Source: Magicicada septendecula (lineage: Eukaryota; Arthropoda; Insecta; Hemiptera; Cicadidae). From it: a DNA stretch of 64,000 bases. The DNA is taken from NCBI GenBank assembly GCA_034769895.1, contig CM068369.1, positions 430,987,479 through 431,051,478 of the forward strand. The letters run 5' to 3'. Below, piece by piece: positions 44,353-54,000 of the stretch. Position numbers and translations under genes: made by a program. Each line of letters begins with the position of its first letter. The first letter of the stretch is position 1. Under the pieces are notes generated by a model. The model saw only the letters and a program-made list of their open reading frames with translations, was not told where the DNA came from and did not search any database.

Positions 44353-44900
44353 TCGGGCAGACGAGCCTCTTGTATTCGCCGGCCCGACTCTGTGTTTCCG
44401 TGGGCTATGTCCCGGAGACCAATGAGACGCGTCCAGGCGTTGCGATTGGCTGAAGCCATAATAACGACCAAGATCCCCGTCAGCACCTGCTTTGTTGACT
44501 TGGCGGGTAATGACCTGAGACATGAGCTCCCGCGAGGTTGTGCAAGTGCCTTCCTTGCGAAAGCTGGCTGTCTCGGTGACATTACCCACCATTTCGGCCG
44601 ACGCCCTAGGGCGCTCGAGCTTCTTGTCCTCGCCAGTGCGTCACCACGTTCCCAAAGGTTAGCCTGAGGGGACCATGATGTCGCGCCTTGGCCGGACAAT
44701 TGGCTGAAGCTAAAGCATCAGCTTGCCACCGTGGTGGCCATGTTAATTTATCATGGACCCGCGGACTGCACCATAACATCCTTGAGCAGAGCAAACGACC
44801 GCGCTGAACTGTTGGCACCTGGCGTTCATCAGGCTTAGGCCTGGACAACGCACACAAATTAGGGCGCAAGACGCCCGTGCATCCATCCATCCATCCATCC
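44339..44900 (+). other. A2 3' UTR, distal part and (CATC)n tail
   Basis: Matches 34045-34603 of A3 closely, including the terminal CGCAAGACGCCCGTGC and CATC repeats. The following TAATTGTG is the right-hand target duplication and belongs to element C integrase. Confidence 0.85.
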
Positions 44901-45100
44901 TAATTGTGTCAGTTACCTCGTAGGTATTGTTTTTATTGTCTCTGGTTATCGTGAAAGGCCCTGTATATAAGAGTAGTAATTTCCTCGTTATGCCTTGTAT
45001 AGCACTGGGCAATTCTCTATTTTTAACTAACACCTTTTCACCTACCTCATATTTAATTGCCTTAGGCTGTGATTTGATATATTTTTTTTTTCCGCTGCTG
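44901..45100 (-). pseudogene. pol: Element C integrase C-terminal domain fragment
   Basis: Minus strand encodes EVGEKVLVKNRELPSAIQ, LLLLYTGPFTITRD and YEVTDTI, the usual SH3-like C-terminal part of Ty3/Gypsy integrases. It is out of frame with the core (45113-46219), which ends in IIRC; two small indels between 45040 and 45150 seem needed. Copy A2 cuts the domain at 44901. Confidence 0.75.
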
Positions 45101-45112
45101 TTCCGTTTTTTT

Positions 45113-46261
45113 CTAACACCTTATTATAAAATTTGCCCCTTCAAATTGGTATGCGGGTTCGTCGGGAAAATTAATAATTTCTTTTATCTCTCGTGGTGGG
45201 GGTCTTTCGAACATAACCGTGTATGGCGACATCTCGATGGTATTGTGATGCGAAAAATTGAGAAAATCCTCGGTAGAGGCTACATATTCATGCCATTTCT
45301 TCTGCTCGTTATGGCAGTATGTTCTTAGTAACCGTCCTACCTCCCTTAACACTCTCTCGGCTGGGTTACTATTCGGGTGATATACGGACGTCTTGTACGT
45401 TTTTATTCCGTGTTCTCCCAAGCTTTCCTTCCAAAGTTTTCCCCTAAACTGAGTACCGTGGTCCGTAATTATAGAATACGGTCGGCCCACTTCCATTATA
45501 TAACGCTTGATTATTATGTCTATTATTTTCCTGGTCGTTGCCCTAGTTATTGGGTATAGTTTTGTATACTTGCTAAAGTGGTCGAAAATGATTATGATAA
45601 ATTTATATCGGTGTCTCCCACCGCTGCGTGGAAAGGGTCCGCAGATATCGAGAAATACCTTTTCCAATTTTTTGGTAGATAATATGGGTATCATTACCCC
45701 TTCCTTCCTCTCGTTATCACACTTTACTTTTTGACAAATATCGCACGACCGTATCGCCAGTTGCACCTTCTTATTCATCCCCTTGATGTATGTTTGCTCT
45801 TCCAATGCCTTCCTTACTTTAAGGGCACCCATATGTCCGTACCTATCGTGATAGTCGATTATTAGCGGTCTCTCTATCGCTGGTGGAATCACTAATTTCC
45901 AATTCTCTTGTTGCGGGGTATTCCTAATAAACAAAGTGTCGTCGTGTATACAATAAAATCTGTTTATGACCTCATCGCCTTCCTGTACCCTTTTTCTAAT
46001 ATTTCCTAATTTCGGATCGGCCTCTTGTTGTGACTTTATTTCGTGCAAAATATCTTTTAAATCCTCCCTGCTCTTAATCATGTGGTAAACCTTGGCTAAT
46101 TGTTCCTTTTCGCCGTCAAAGGTTTGGTCTGGTATATTGACGCGAGATAAGACGTCGGCGGCTACGTTCTGTTTGCCGGGTATATATTCCCATGTGATAT
46201 TGTACTCTTGCAAGGCCAAAACCCATCTAGTCAGCCTTCCGTGGTTCAGTTTACAATGCTT
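45113..46261 (-). CDS. pol: Element C RNase H end and integrase core
   Basis: In frame with the upstream RT-RNase H after a nonsense codon (TAA at 46262-46264). It begins KHCKLNHGRLTRW, then YIPGKQNVAADVLSR (RNase H end). The integrase has an HHCC zinc domain (HDRYGH ... CDICQ) and the D,D-35-E core: Asp in FLDICGPF, Asp in IITDHGTQF, Glu in NPAERVLREVGRL. It ends at 45113 after a frameshift before the C-terminal domain. It would integrate the element cDNA; it is not functional in this copy. Confidence 0.88.
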   Translation of the reverse strand, partial: KHCKLNHGRLTRWVLALQEYNITWEYIPGKQNVAADVLSRVNIPDQTFDGEKEQLAKVYHMIKSREDLKDILHEIKSQQEADPKLGNIRKRVQEGDEVINRFYCIHDDTLFIRNTPQQENWKLVIPPAIERPLIIDYHDRYGHMGALKVRKALEEQTYIKGMNKKVQLAIRSCDICQKVKCDNERKEGVMIPILSTKKLEKVFLDICGPFPRSGGRHRYKFIIIIFDHFSKYTKLYPITRATTRKIIDIIIKRYIMEVGRPYSIITDHGTQFRGKLWKESLGEHGIKTYKTSVYHPNSNPAERVLREVGRLLRTYCHNEQKKWHEYVASTEDFLNFSHHNTIEMSPYTVMFERPPPREIKEIINFPDEPAYQFEGANFIIRC

Positions 46262-48238
46262 TTAAAATGATATAGATTTGTGGTCGCTTCTAACTGTTAT
46301 GGGGTACCCTAATATATATGTCCTAAATTTACCGCATGCGAAAACTACACTCAACAGTTCTTTTCCGGTAGTATTGTAGTTTCGTTCGCAACTGTTCAGC
46401 ACGCGGCTAGCAAAGCTAATTACTAAATGGTTACCGTCCTGATCTTCCTGATAGAGGGCTGCACCTAAACTCACGTTACTGGCATCGCAGTTTAGAAAAA
46501 ATGGTTTTGTAAAATCGGGATGATGCAACATTACGGTTTCTAAAAACTTTTCCTTTATGGTATTGAGCACTCCATCTTGCTCTGGTCCCCAAGTCCATTT
46601 GTCTTTAGCTGATAACTGCTTTTGGAACCTGGCAGTTAGTTCTGAGTAATTGGACCGAAACTTTCTGTAATAGTTGCAGAGTCCTAAAAATGACTGCAGC
46701 TGTTTCCTATTCTTTGGGGTGGGGAACTTCTGTATGGCCTCTACCTTTTCTTTGGATGGAGTAATCCCTTGTTCTGTTAAATTAAATCCTAAAAATTTCA
46801 CCTCATTTGCAATGAATTGGGACTTGTCTAATTTGAGGGTGATATTATTCTCTGATAATTTCTCTAGCACCTGTTCAACCCTATTACAATGGTCGTCCCA
46901 ATTCGCTGAAGTCACCAGTAGGTCGTCGACGTACACTGTCGTAAACTTCAGTACTTCCTGCCCCAATATTCTGTCCATTATCTTTACAAACACCGCCACA
47001 GAATTTATTAAGCCAAAAGGTAACCGCTTAAACTGATAGTTTCTGCCCTCGAATATGAATGCCATATATTTCCTACTATCAGGGTGGAGTTCTACCTGCC
47101 AGTAACCGCATACCGTATCCCATGAGCTTATATATCTGATTCCGTGGAACTTTTTTAATATCTCCTCTATCTCCCCAGGTGAAGTGCGGTCGTTAACAAT
47201 CATTTTGTTAATCTCCCTAGCATCGAGACATATACGTACCTTTCCGTTCTTTTTTGGCACCGCTATGATTGGGCTGGTAAAGGGCGAATGACTATACTCG
47301 ATTATGTCGTCCTCTATCATCCTGTTCAATTCTTCCCTGACTTCGTTCTTTAGCGAGTATGCGATCGGGTACGATTTCCTGTTAAATTCCACCGGAGTTT
47401 TGAATTTTATGGTGCATTGATAATCTCTGGCTTTACCTGGAGCGTTCGAGAATATGTGTTTATAATGGTTGTATACCTTGATTAATTGTTCCGCCTGTTT
47501 TTCGCTGATCAGACCCCTTGCTTTCGTCCTTTGGAAATCCCGTATTTCTTCTAACTTTTCTAACCACAACTCTGGGTTTTCCTCCTGATATAATGGCATA
47601 TTGATTGAACGATCAGTACAATAATAATGGTTCACTATCGCTTGATAAGGTGTATTGTCTGTACTACTTCCTTGGACATCGATTAAATTATTGGTCCAAA
47701 TTCCCTTGTTAGTCTTAAAAGTTATCACCTTACTTTCCAAATCTATCACAGGATTGCATGGCCTAAGTATATCGTAGCCTATTAGTATACTCATGGGTAA
47801 ATTACTCGCCACTAATAACCCTATTGGTATTGTTACCCCATTACTAGTCATCTCTAATGACACCTGTTTCTTTATTGACTTATTTTGCCTCCCCGTTGCT
47901 CCGACTAAAATAATGTTATTTATCGGTAGAGTGGGTATTGGTAAATTACTATTTTGTTTAATCCGCTCTAACTCAATGCTATCGATAAGTGACACATTTG
48001 ACCCCGTGTCAATGAGTAGTATCGCTTCTATGCCATTGATATATGCTTTAATCTGCACGATACTATTATTCCCTTGGTTACTATTTTTAATGATATTATC
48101 ACCTTCTTCTAATAACTCCTCTCTAATATCCTTAAGGTAATTATTTATTCTTATCCTAGTCCCGTCTTTGTCCTGTCTATGTTCGTCGTTTGTCACCCCA
48201 TAATATTGGTTCAGTGAAGGGCGGTTTTCCTTTTTCAC
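46262..48238 (-). CDS. pol: Element C protease, RT and RNase H
   Basis: Protease motif LLIDTGSNVSLID (residues about 74-86). RT: KVRICLDAREINKMI, GYWQVELHPDSRKYMAF, LPFGLINS and YVDD (46922-46933). RNase H: FFLNCDASNVSLGAAL and YNTTGKELLSVVFA. The domain order and LPFGL/YVDD boxes place it in Ty3/Gypsy. The frame is open upstream of the GTG at 48238 and overlaps the end of a gag fragment at a -1 slippery site, so it is probably made as gag-pol and has no start codon of its own. It ends with an internal TAA (46262) just before KHCKLNH. Confidence 0.9.
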   Translation of the reverse strand: MKKENRPSLNQYYGVTNDEHRQDKDGTRIRINNYLKDIREELLEEGDNIIKNSNQGNNSIVQIKAYINGIEAILLIDTGSNVSLIDSIELERIKQNSNLPIPTLPINNIILVGATGRQNKSIKKQVSLEMTSNGVTIPIGLLVASNLPMSILIGYDILRPCNPVIDLESKVITFKTNKGIWTNNLIDVQGSSTDNTPYQAIVNHYYCTDRSINMPLYQEENPELWLEKLEEIRDFQRTKARGLISEKQAEQLIKVYNHYKHIFSNAPGKARDYQCTIKFKTPVEFNRKSYPIAYSLKNEVREELNRMIEDDIIEYSHSPFTSPIIAVPKKNGKVRICLDAREINKMIVNDRTSPGEIEEILKKFHGIRYISSWDTVCGYWQVELHPDSRKYMAFIFEGRNYQFKRLPFGLINSVAVFVKIMDRILGQEVLKFTTVYVDDLLVTSANWDDHCNRVEQVLEKLSENNITLKLDKSQFIANEVKFLGFNLTEQGITPSKEKVEAIQKFPTPKNRKQLQSFLGLCNYYRKFRSNYSELTARFQKQLSAKDKWTWGPEQDGVLNTIKEKFLETVMLHHPDFTKPFFLNCDASNVSLGAALYQEDQDGNHLVISFASRVLNSCERNYNTTGKELLSVVFACGKFRTYILGYPITVRSDHKSISF

Positions 48239-48246
48239 TGCCGCGT

Positions 48247-48519
48247 TTAGTTTAAATGAGCCACTGTCTCATTGGCCCGGTCTCCCGGAACATTGGGTTG
48301 CTGACCCGTCTGTGTTTCCTGCCTGACCTCGGGATTACCGTTAATAGGTTGGCTATTCGCCGTGTTACCCTGGCTACTTGGCGCCTGTTGTGGGTAAAAC
48401 ATGTAAGTGGGTACATTAGGTGGATATGGCCGTCGGTTATCGGCCATTGTATAATTTACCTGGGGCCTATATTCATTTTGGTTTCTCCTATCGCCTCCTC
48501 CTTGGTTTTTTTTTCTCAT
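48247..48519 (-). CDS. gag: Element C gag C-terminal fragment (second copy)
   Basis: The NQGGGDRRNQNEYRPQ and ADNRRPYPP blocks match the tail of the full gag at 49030-49275, then the two diverge. It ends VAHLN followed by TAA, with a slippery heptamer over the last two codons. Upstream it joins directly to a piece of integrase C-terminus at about 48510-48600, so it lacks its own gag body. Confidence 0.8.
   Translation of the reverse strand: MRKKNQGGGDRRNQNEYRPQVNYTMADNRRPYPPNVPTYMFYPQQAPSSQGNTANSQPINGNPEVRQETQTGQQPNVPGDRANETVAHLN
48250..48256 (-). promoter_or_regulatory. Putative -1 ribosomal frameshift site
   Basis: Minus strand T TTA AAC in the gag frame, immediately before gag stop TAA (48247-48249). 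Slipping back one base gives TTT AAA and enters the pol frame, which stays open through protease and RT. A hairpin CAGTGAA/TTCACTG begins 9 nt downstream, and a GCGG next to it can pair with CCGC in the loop. The heptamer is of the canonical X-XXY-YYZ type used by many retroelements to set the gag to gag-pol ratio. Confidence 0.7.
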
Positions 48520-48600
48520 GGTACTTTTTTAATGAAGTCTGGTTATACGTACCTTTTACCTTGTTCCTAATTGTGTCAGTTACCTCGTAGGTATTGTTTT
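48510..48600 (-). pseudogene. Displaced integrase C-terminal fragment
   Basis: On the minus strand, 48600 down to 48566 repeats 35 bp of the integrase tail seen at 44935-44901 (NNTYEVTDTI) and continues past the A2 insertion point as RNKVKGTYNQTSLKKYHE. This supplies integrase residues missing at 44901. It is fused to the gag fragment at about 48510, evidence of a rearrangement inside element C. Confidence 0.7.
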
Positions 48601-48820
48601 CATGTTTGATAATATTTGGGTTTATATTTGTCAGTTTGGGTTAATTACTTTGATTATTTCAACCCCTTTTTGTTGTGTGTTCCTTATATTATGTCATTAT
48701 TTATCATTCCCATTCCTTTTTATTCCTTCTCTTCTCAATATTCGACCTTCGATGTTTAGCACCTCTACTCCTTCAAATGCCTGGTCTATGACATTTATTC
48801 TGGATGATTGATCCATGGCA
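48601..48820 (-). other. Element C segment after gag stop
   Basis: A 38-residue minus-strand frame (ATG at about 48815) is followed by AT-rich sequence with an AAAAAGGGG purine run at about 48667. It is not similar to the pol start at 48238. It may be the start of pol or a polypurine region from a diverged element C relative. Confidence 0.4.
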
Positions 48821-50935
48821 TTACCATCTCATCACATGTTTGGGCCATAATTTTTCTGCATAGCGGAATTCCTCCTCTCTCTCACTTTCATTTTGGGGAT
48901 CATTATCTGGTTCTCGGCCAGTTTCTGCCAATACATGGTTTACATAAAATACTCGGAGTTTTTTGTCATTACTTGCCTGATTATGCTGTAATGAAAAACC
49001 CGGATTTTCGTGAACTGTTACCCGATTCTCATTATTATTTTGATTAGCGTTTGGTTCCTGTTGGTTGTTATTTTCGTTTCGGGGTGGTTCGTTACTCCTA
49101 CCCTCTGAAAACTGCTGCCGGTTATTCGCCGTATCACCCTGGTTACCTCGCATCTGTTGAGTCATACACCCGTAACTTGGTAAACTGGGTGGATATGGTC
49201 GTCGATTATCGGCCATCATATAATTTACCTGGGGCCTATATTCATTTTGGTTTCTCCTATCGCCTCCTCCTTGGTTTCCCCCGTTGCGATAACCATTACG
49301 TTGACCATAATTACTTCCTCTATAATTATTCCCGCGATAACCGTTTCCCTGGTGGAAGTTCCTACCGTAGTTATTCCCGGTGTAATTACCTCTATTTGGT
49401 CCCGGATAGTTGCGGTTAATTGGGCCCTGAGTGTTATCATTTCGGCCATTTGGTGGGATATTATTATTCTGATTATTGGTGTTTAGATTATTACCGTTCC
49501 CACCTCCATTCCGGTTTGGTCCGTTATTATTGTTGTTGTACTCTACCTTACGATTGGGGGGTTGGTAATCCTGGAACCTTCCTGTGGATTCGCAATTTTC
49601 CAATAATTTGGCCAGATCGGCTATTTTGCTAATCTGTTGGTATAATTGGGCATCCTTGATACCATAGCTGTAATGTCCAGCTAACTGCCTTACCAAACAT
49701 TCTTCTGGGATCGGCGGTATCAACTTCCGTGCTAAACATACCTTTCCCAGGAAATAAGACGTCGGGGACTGTCCATAGGACGCGTCGTATTTGCCATAGA
49801 AAATGTCCATTCTTACCCTGTTTTGTGCGGTCTCTGACCAATACTTTTCCTTAAACTGGCGTTTAAACTCTGCTAAATTCGTTATTTCGGGTCGTACCGC
49901 TATCCACCAGTTATCCTTAGTATTTTTAAACGTCTCGTCAAGCATCTCTCTTATCCTGTCCCACCTTGTTTCTCTATTTCTCCCAATGAACTCCTCCATT
50001 CTTTCCAAAAATTCCATTGGGTTTCGTCGATAGTCCTGGAAGTTGATTACTTCCCTGTTTTCACCATGACACGTATGAGTGTTTAGTATTGGTGTGTCTC
50101 TCAGCGCCTCTAATCTTTCCTGCAGGTTTTTCTCTCTCTGGTCTATTTCCATTATACTATTTTTGTTAGTTTTTATCTGTTCGTCCAGCCTGTTAGCGAT
50201 GTCGCTAACGTCTTTCTGGACTTCTCCCACCTCCTGCGTGATGGCGTCTTGGTTCTGCCTTACCTGATTTTCGAGATTTCTAACATCTTGTTTGGTCTCT
50301 ACTGTCTGTTCCTCTATTTTTTCGAAACGTGTATTGTTTCCCTCCCGTAACCTTGCCAACTGTTTCTCCATGTTTTCGACCTTCCTGTCACTATCGATCT
50401 TATTATCATCGATCCTTTTGTTTACTATTTCGTATTTTATGCTAATTTCTTTTTTCAGGGACTCTATGCTTCCTTTTATTTCCTCCTTATCTTCCTGTCT
50501 GTTTTTATTCAGGGATTCTATATTTTTATTCATATCCTCCTTTAAAGATTCTATACTTCCTTTTATTTCCGCCTTTTCTTCCTGTCTCTTTTTATTACTC
50601 TCCTCCTTATCTTCCTGTCTGTTTTTATTTATATCCTCTTTCAGGGATTTTATTATTTCCTCCTTATCTTCCTTCATTCTTTGGAGCATCATCATTATTA
50701 TATCCGTGTCAACGCTCCCTGTTTTTTCTGGTTCGGGTTTCTCTGTTTGTTCTACCATTTGTATGGGTTCTTCTCCCATTTGCTCCTCTATTTCGTCTGC
50801 CGTTTGTACCGGTCTTTCCATTTCTAGTGTGGGCGGTTCTAATTCCGTTTCCTCGACCTGTACTGCCTCTCCGTCTTCCACACTTAACTCGGGTTCCACA
50901 GTCTTCTTCACCTTCTTTCCCTTTGGTTGCGGCAT
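48821..50935 (-). CDS. gag: Element C gag (coiled coil, Asn/Gly/Arg-rich tail)
   Basis: 704 residues from ATG 50935. In order: a basic start (MPQPKGKKVKK), an acidic Glu/Pro region, a long coiled coil (about residues 85-290) with repeated NKNRQEDKEE-like motifs, a gag core with NFQDYRRNPMEFLERMEEF, DNWWIAVRPEI and FKRQFKEKYWS, and a tail from about residue 465 made of Asn, Gly and Arg (RGNNYRGSNYG) instead of CCHC knuckles. The tail probably binds RNA. Longer than most insect Gypsy gags because of the coiled coil. Its C-terminus (after ADNRRPYPP) differs from the second gag tail at 48247, and no slippery site is seen at its stop. Confidence 0.85.
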   Translation of the reverse strand: MPQPKGKKVKKTVEPELSVEDGEAVQVEETELEPPTLEMERPVQTADEIEEQMGEEPIQMVEQTEKPEPEKTGSVDTDIIMMMLQRMKEDKEEIIKSLKEDINKNRQEDKEESNKKRQEEKAEIKGSIESLKEDMNKNIESLNKNRQEDKEEIKGSIESLKKEISIKYEIVNKRIDDNKIDSDRKVENMEKQLARLREGNNTRFEKIEEQTVETKQDVRNLENQVRQNQDAITQEVGEVQKDVSDIANRLDEQIKTNKNSIMEIDQREKNLQERLEALRDTPILNTHTCHGENREVINFQDYRRNPMEFLERMEEFIGRNRETRWDRIREMLDETFKNTKDNWWIAVRPEITNLAEFKRQFKEKYWSETAQNRVRMDIFYGKYDASYGQSPTSYFLGKVCLARKLIPPIPEECLVRQLAGHYSYGIKDAQLYQQISKIADLAKLLENCESTGRFQDYQPPNRKVEYNNNNNGPNRNGGGNGNNLNTNNQNNNIPPNGRNDNTQGPINRNYPGPNRGNYTGNNYGRNFHQGNGYRGNNYRGSNYGQRNGYRNGGNQGGGDRRNQNEYRPQVNYMMADNRRPYPPSLPSYGCMTQQMRGNQGDTANNRQQFSEGRSNEPPRNENNNQQEPNANQNNNENRVTVHENPGFSLQHNQASNDKKLRVFYVNHVLAETGREPDNDPQNESEREEEFRYAEKLWPKHVMRW

Positions 50936-50980
50936 TTTAATATGTTGGTAGTTGCCGGGCTTGTTACGTCTTTTTCAAGC

Positions 50981-51000
50981 CTCACTAGTTGGGCTGCCAA
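50981..51000 (-). other. Putative primer-binding site of element C
   Basis: Minus strand TGGCAGCCCAACTAGTGAGG lies 2-3 bp after the end of the 5' LTR and starts with TGG, as for tRNA priming. It sits 45 bp upstream of the gag ATG. Confidence 0.65.
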
Positions 51001-51002
51001 TT

Positions 51003-54000
51003 TATAGCGAATCAATAATGTAGTGGGTGTTGTTTAAATGTTTGTGTTGTAAACTGTCGGGCGTTACCTCCGCGCACTTTTGTTACTTACTCTGTTGACT
51101 GGATCCTCTGCAGTGATGAAGTCCTGTAACACAACTTAATACTATGCTTTTTGTGGGCGCCACTTGGAAACGTTTGTTCCAAGAAAAAAATGTGATCGAT
51201 AAAATTTTTAAATCTACGAAAAAATTTAAACAAGTCACTTTAGCTTGGAAAAACCAATTAAGTTTAATGGTTCTTTAAAAACAAACAAATCGTCTGAAGG
51301 ACTAACATTCATAGAAAAAAATTATAAAATTGCAGAGAAAAAATTTTACAAGTTATTATTATTGACAATTTTTTATATATCCAATCAAGTATCGGCTAGT
51401 ATTTCAGATTTTTACTCAGTTGAAAAGCATGAGTTTAATACGTGAAAAATCTTTACTCTCAGGACGTGACTCCTTTGAACTACCAAGACATATCAATTAG
51501 ATGCCTTACAAGAAAAAAAAACTAAGTGATTTGAAGGTGTATGTGTGGCGTGTGAAGTACAACTGTGTGATAAATGTAACCAGGTAACAAATGACTTTAA
51601 TTTTGGTAACTCACGTTCCAATGGTTATTTATTCTCGCACTGGACACTCCTTGCGGGTAGTTTCTCAATCTCGCCTCTTCGGGTGTACACTGAATCTATT
51701 TAAAGTCAAATTTTGCGATCATTACTTTTTCCGCACTTTTGTAAAAACGTTTGGCAGTAGAATCTCGTTCAAACGCCGCCAAAGGCTCGTCAGCTGCTCC
51801 GCGTTAATTCAGAAATTATCCGCCGCAGCGCTGATTCCCATGCAGTGTCGAGGAAGGCTTTGTGTATTGTATGTTTACGTTAGGGGGAATTATTAGTCAA
51901 GTAAGTCAGTCAATGCGAACACAGCAGAATTCGTTCTCTATTTAAATTTGTGGTCCCTCCTGGGCCGCTTGACGTTCTGGCTGCGTGATTTCTATTAAAA
52001 TTTGCCGTATCGCTGCTCTATTTCAGCGATACTTCTAGCGAAGATTCTCGTTGAGGTTAAGTCAGTCGGTATGTCTATGTACGGGAAAAGCCTTCCTGCC
52101 GTGTCTTGTCGATTTCTCGCCTCTTCGGTTTCGCCTTAGCTGCGTGGATCAGTGTTGTGGGTGATGCATCAATTCTGGAGTCCAAGTTTCAAGTGTCTTT
52201 GGGTCGAATTTGGTCTCGCTTTTATACTAATTCAGGATGACTGTTTTCATCGACTTCCGGTATATTTGTGTAAAAATTCTTTCTAGAATGTTCGAGAATA
52301 AACGAAATGGAATGTCATAGAACAATTTTCACTTCCGTAGAAGCTTTTAGAACGAATTTCTTATTCTTCATACAAAGGATATTTCAAAAATTACTCTGGT
52401 ATTTATCAAACAGTTTTATATTAGTACTCCCAATTTGTATGCCATTAATACATTTATATTCCCTGTTTTTAACTGAATCTAGCGATACTAAAGATGATTG
52501 GTTTCTAATTTACTTAAGTCTAATAAACAATACAATATACAACCCTCACCTTGAGTTGTTGTCATTGAAAACTCAATTTTTATAACAAAAATTGTTGTGG
52601 AGTTACTAAGTTCCTTCCACAAGCTGAACATCTACTACTATTACTTTCCTACAACAAAATAAACAAATTTTAACATAAATAAAACACAAATAAATACAAT
52701 TTTATATGGCCTCTGCTCATGGCCTAGATTCTTGTCAGTTTTCTAATACAATGATTAGTCTTTTTCTTTAATATATGTATTATTTCACCACTGTACACAC
52801 AGAGTTTATTATTTTGTCTATCTTTTGTGATACCTGGTTACTTTGTACATATATTATATTTATCACAAGATGACATAGCATCATTGATTGGTCTTGAGAT
52901 GTCCTTTTTTGTGGGGTGACAAATCTCACTCTAATTAGTTAAATTCTTTTAGAATTGACTTTACTTTCAACTGAGTTTGTTTCTTATGAAGGTATACTGA
53001 TGTATTGTACCTTTCTATCTTATTTTTGTTAGTATTATGTAAGTATTTAGCCAGATATGATTATTTTTGTACTGGATAATTGGTTCCAGCCATACATGGT
53101 ATAAGTAAATATTTTGCTAACTTGACTATTACAATGTTAAAGTTAGTCAGGTATATTAGTATAGTTGATTTATATCATATTACAGCTTTCTAATGCAATT
53201 TGGTTGCATTTTGGCAACATTAAATTCATAAATTCTACAATATTAGATGCCTATTACATGTTTTTAGTTAGTACTGTTTTGGCTATTATGACTGCTTTTT
53301 ATTCATTTGACAGCTTCCTTTATTTAAGATAAATTGTTCACTATTGTCTGCTTGACAATTACATATAGTTGTTATTTAAATCTGATAATAATTAATTTTT
53401 TCATGAAATCTTGGTGTATGGTCTCAAATCCAACACATTAATATTTTTTGTCATAACAAATATATCATTTTTATTCTAACTTAAACTCTTTCTAATAATG
53501 TATTTAAATCATTTAATACATTTATTTTATTTACATCACATAATATAATAATGGATCATGTCCATTTATTCACAAAAAATAGTTTTTTAATACTCTATTC
53601 ATAGTTATAAAACTTAATAATTATTGACTTTATTTTGGTTGATTCTGACATTATTTCTCTCTCTTATAGTGTCTTATGGTTTTTTCACTCTTATTCACTT
53701 TAATAATATATATGGGGTTTTGTCTTAGTCATAGTTTGGTCGTTTTTTTCAAGTTGATAGAAATAATTATTATACCAAATTACACAATTTTTTGGGACTA
53801 CTTGGGTTCGATACTGTTCACCTCACTTTCCTCTTATGCTAACTTACTATGTAAATGATTTCTTTTATGGAACGTTCTGTGACGTTACATATGCCTCTCC
53901 GTTAAAGTTGATAATTTTGGAAAAACATATCTTTGGTTTTGATGAAATTATCATCTCCATATTAACCCTTTATATTTCATTCTTTTATCTTATAATTAAA

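Larger units (their letters stand above)
34612..44900 (+). mobile_element. Jockey-like element A, copy A2, carrying B' and B
   Basis: The A order is ORF1 start (34612-35177), interruption by B' (35178-37992), ORF1 rest (to 39287), ORF2 (39280-41958), 3' UTR (41959-42235), reversed B (42236-44338), then the 3' UTR resumes to the (CATC)n tail at 44900. TAATTGTG flanks the whole. The 5' end lacks about the first 20 codons of ORF1. Compared with A1 it has a 200-bp loss at the B' site, a 1-bp deletion at about 38157, ATG changed to ATA at the ORF2 start, and a 1-bp deletion near the ORF2 end. Confidence 0.88.
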
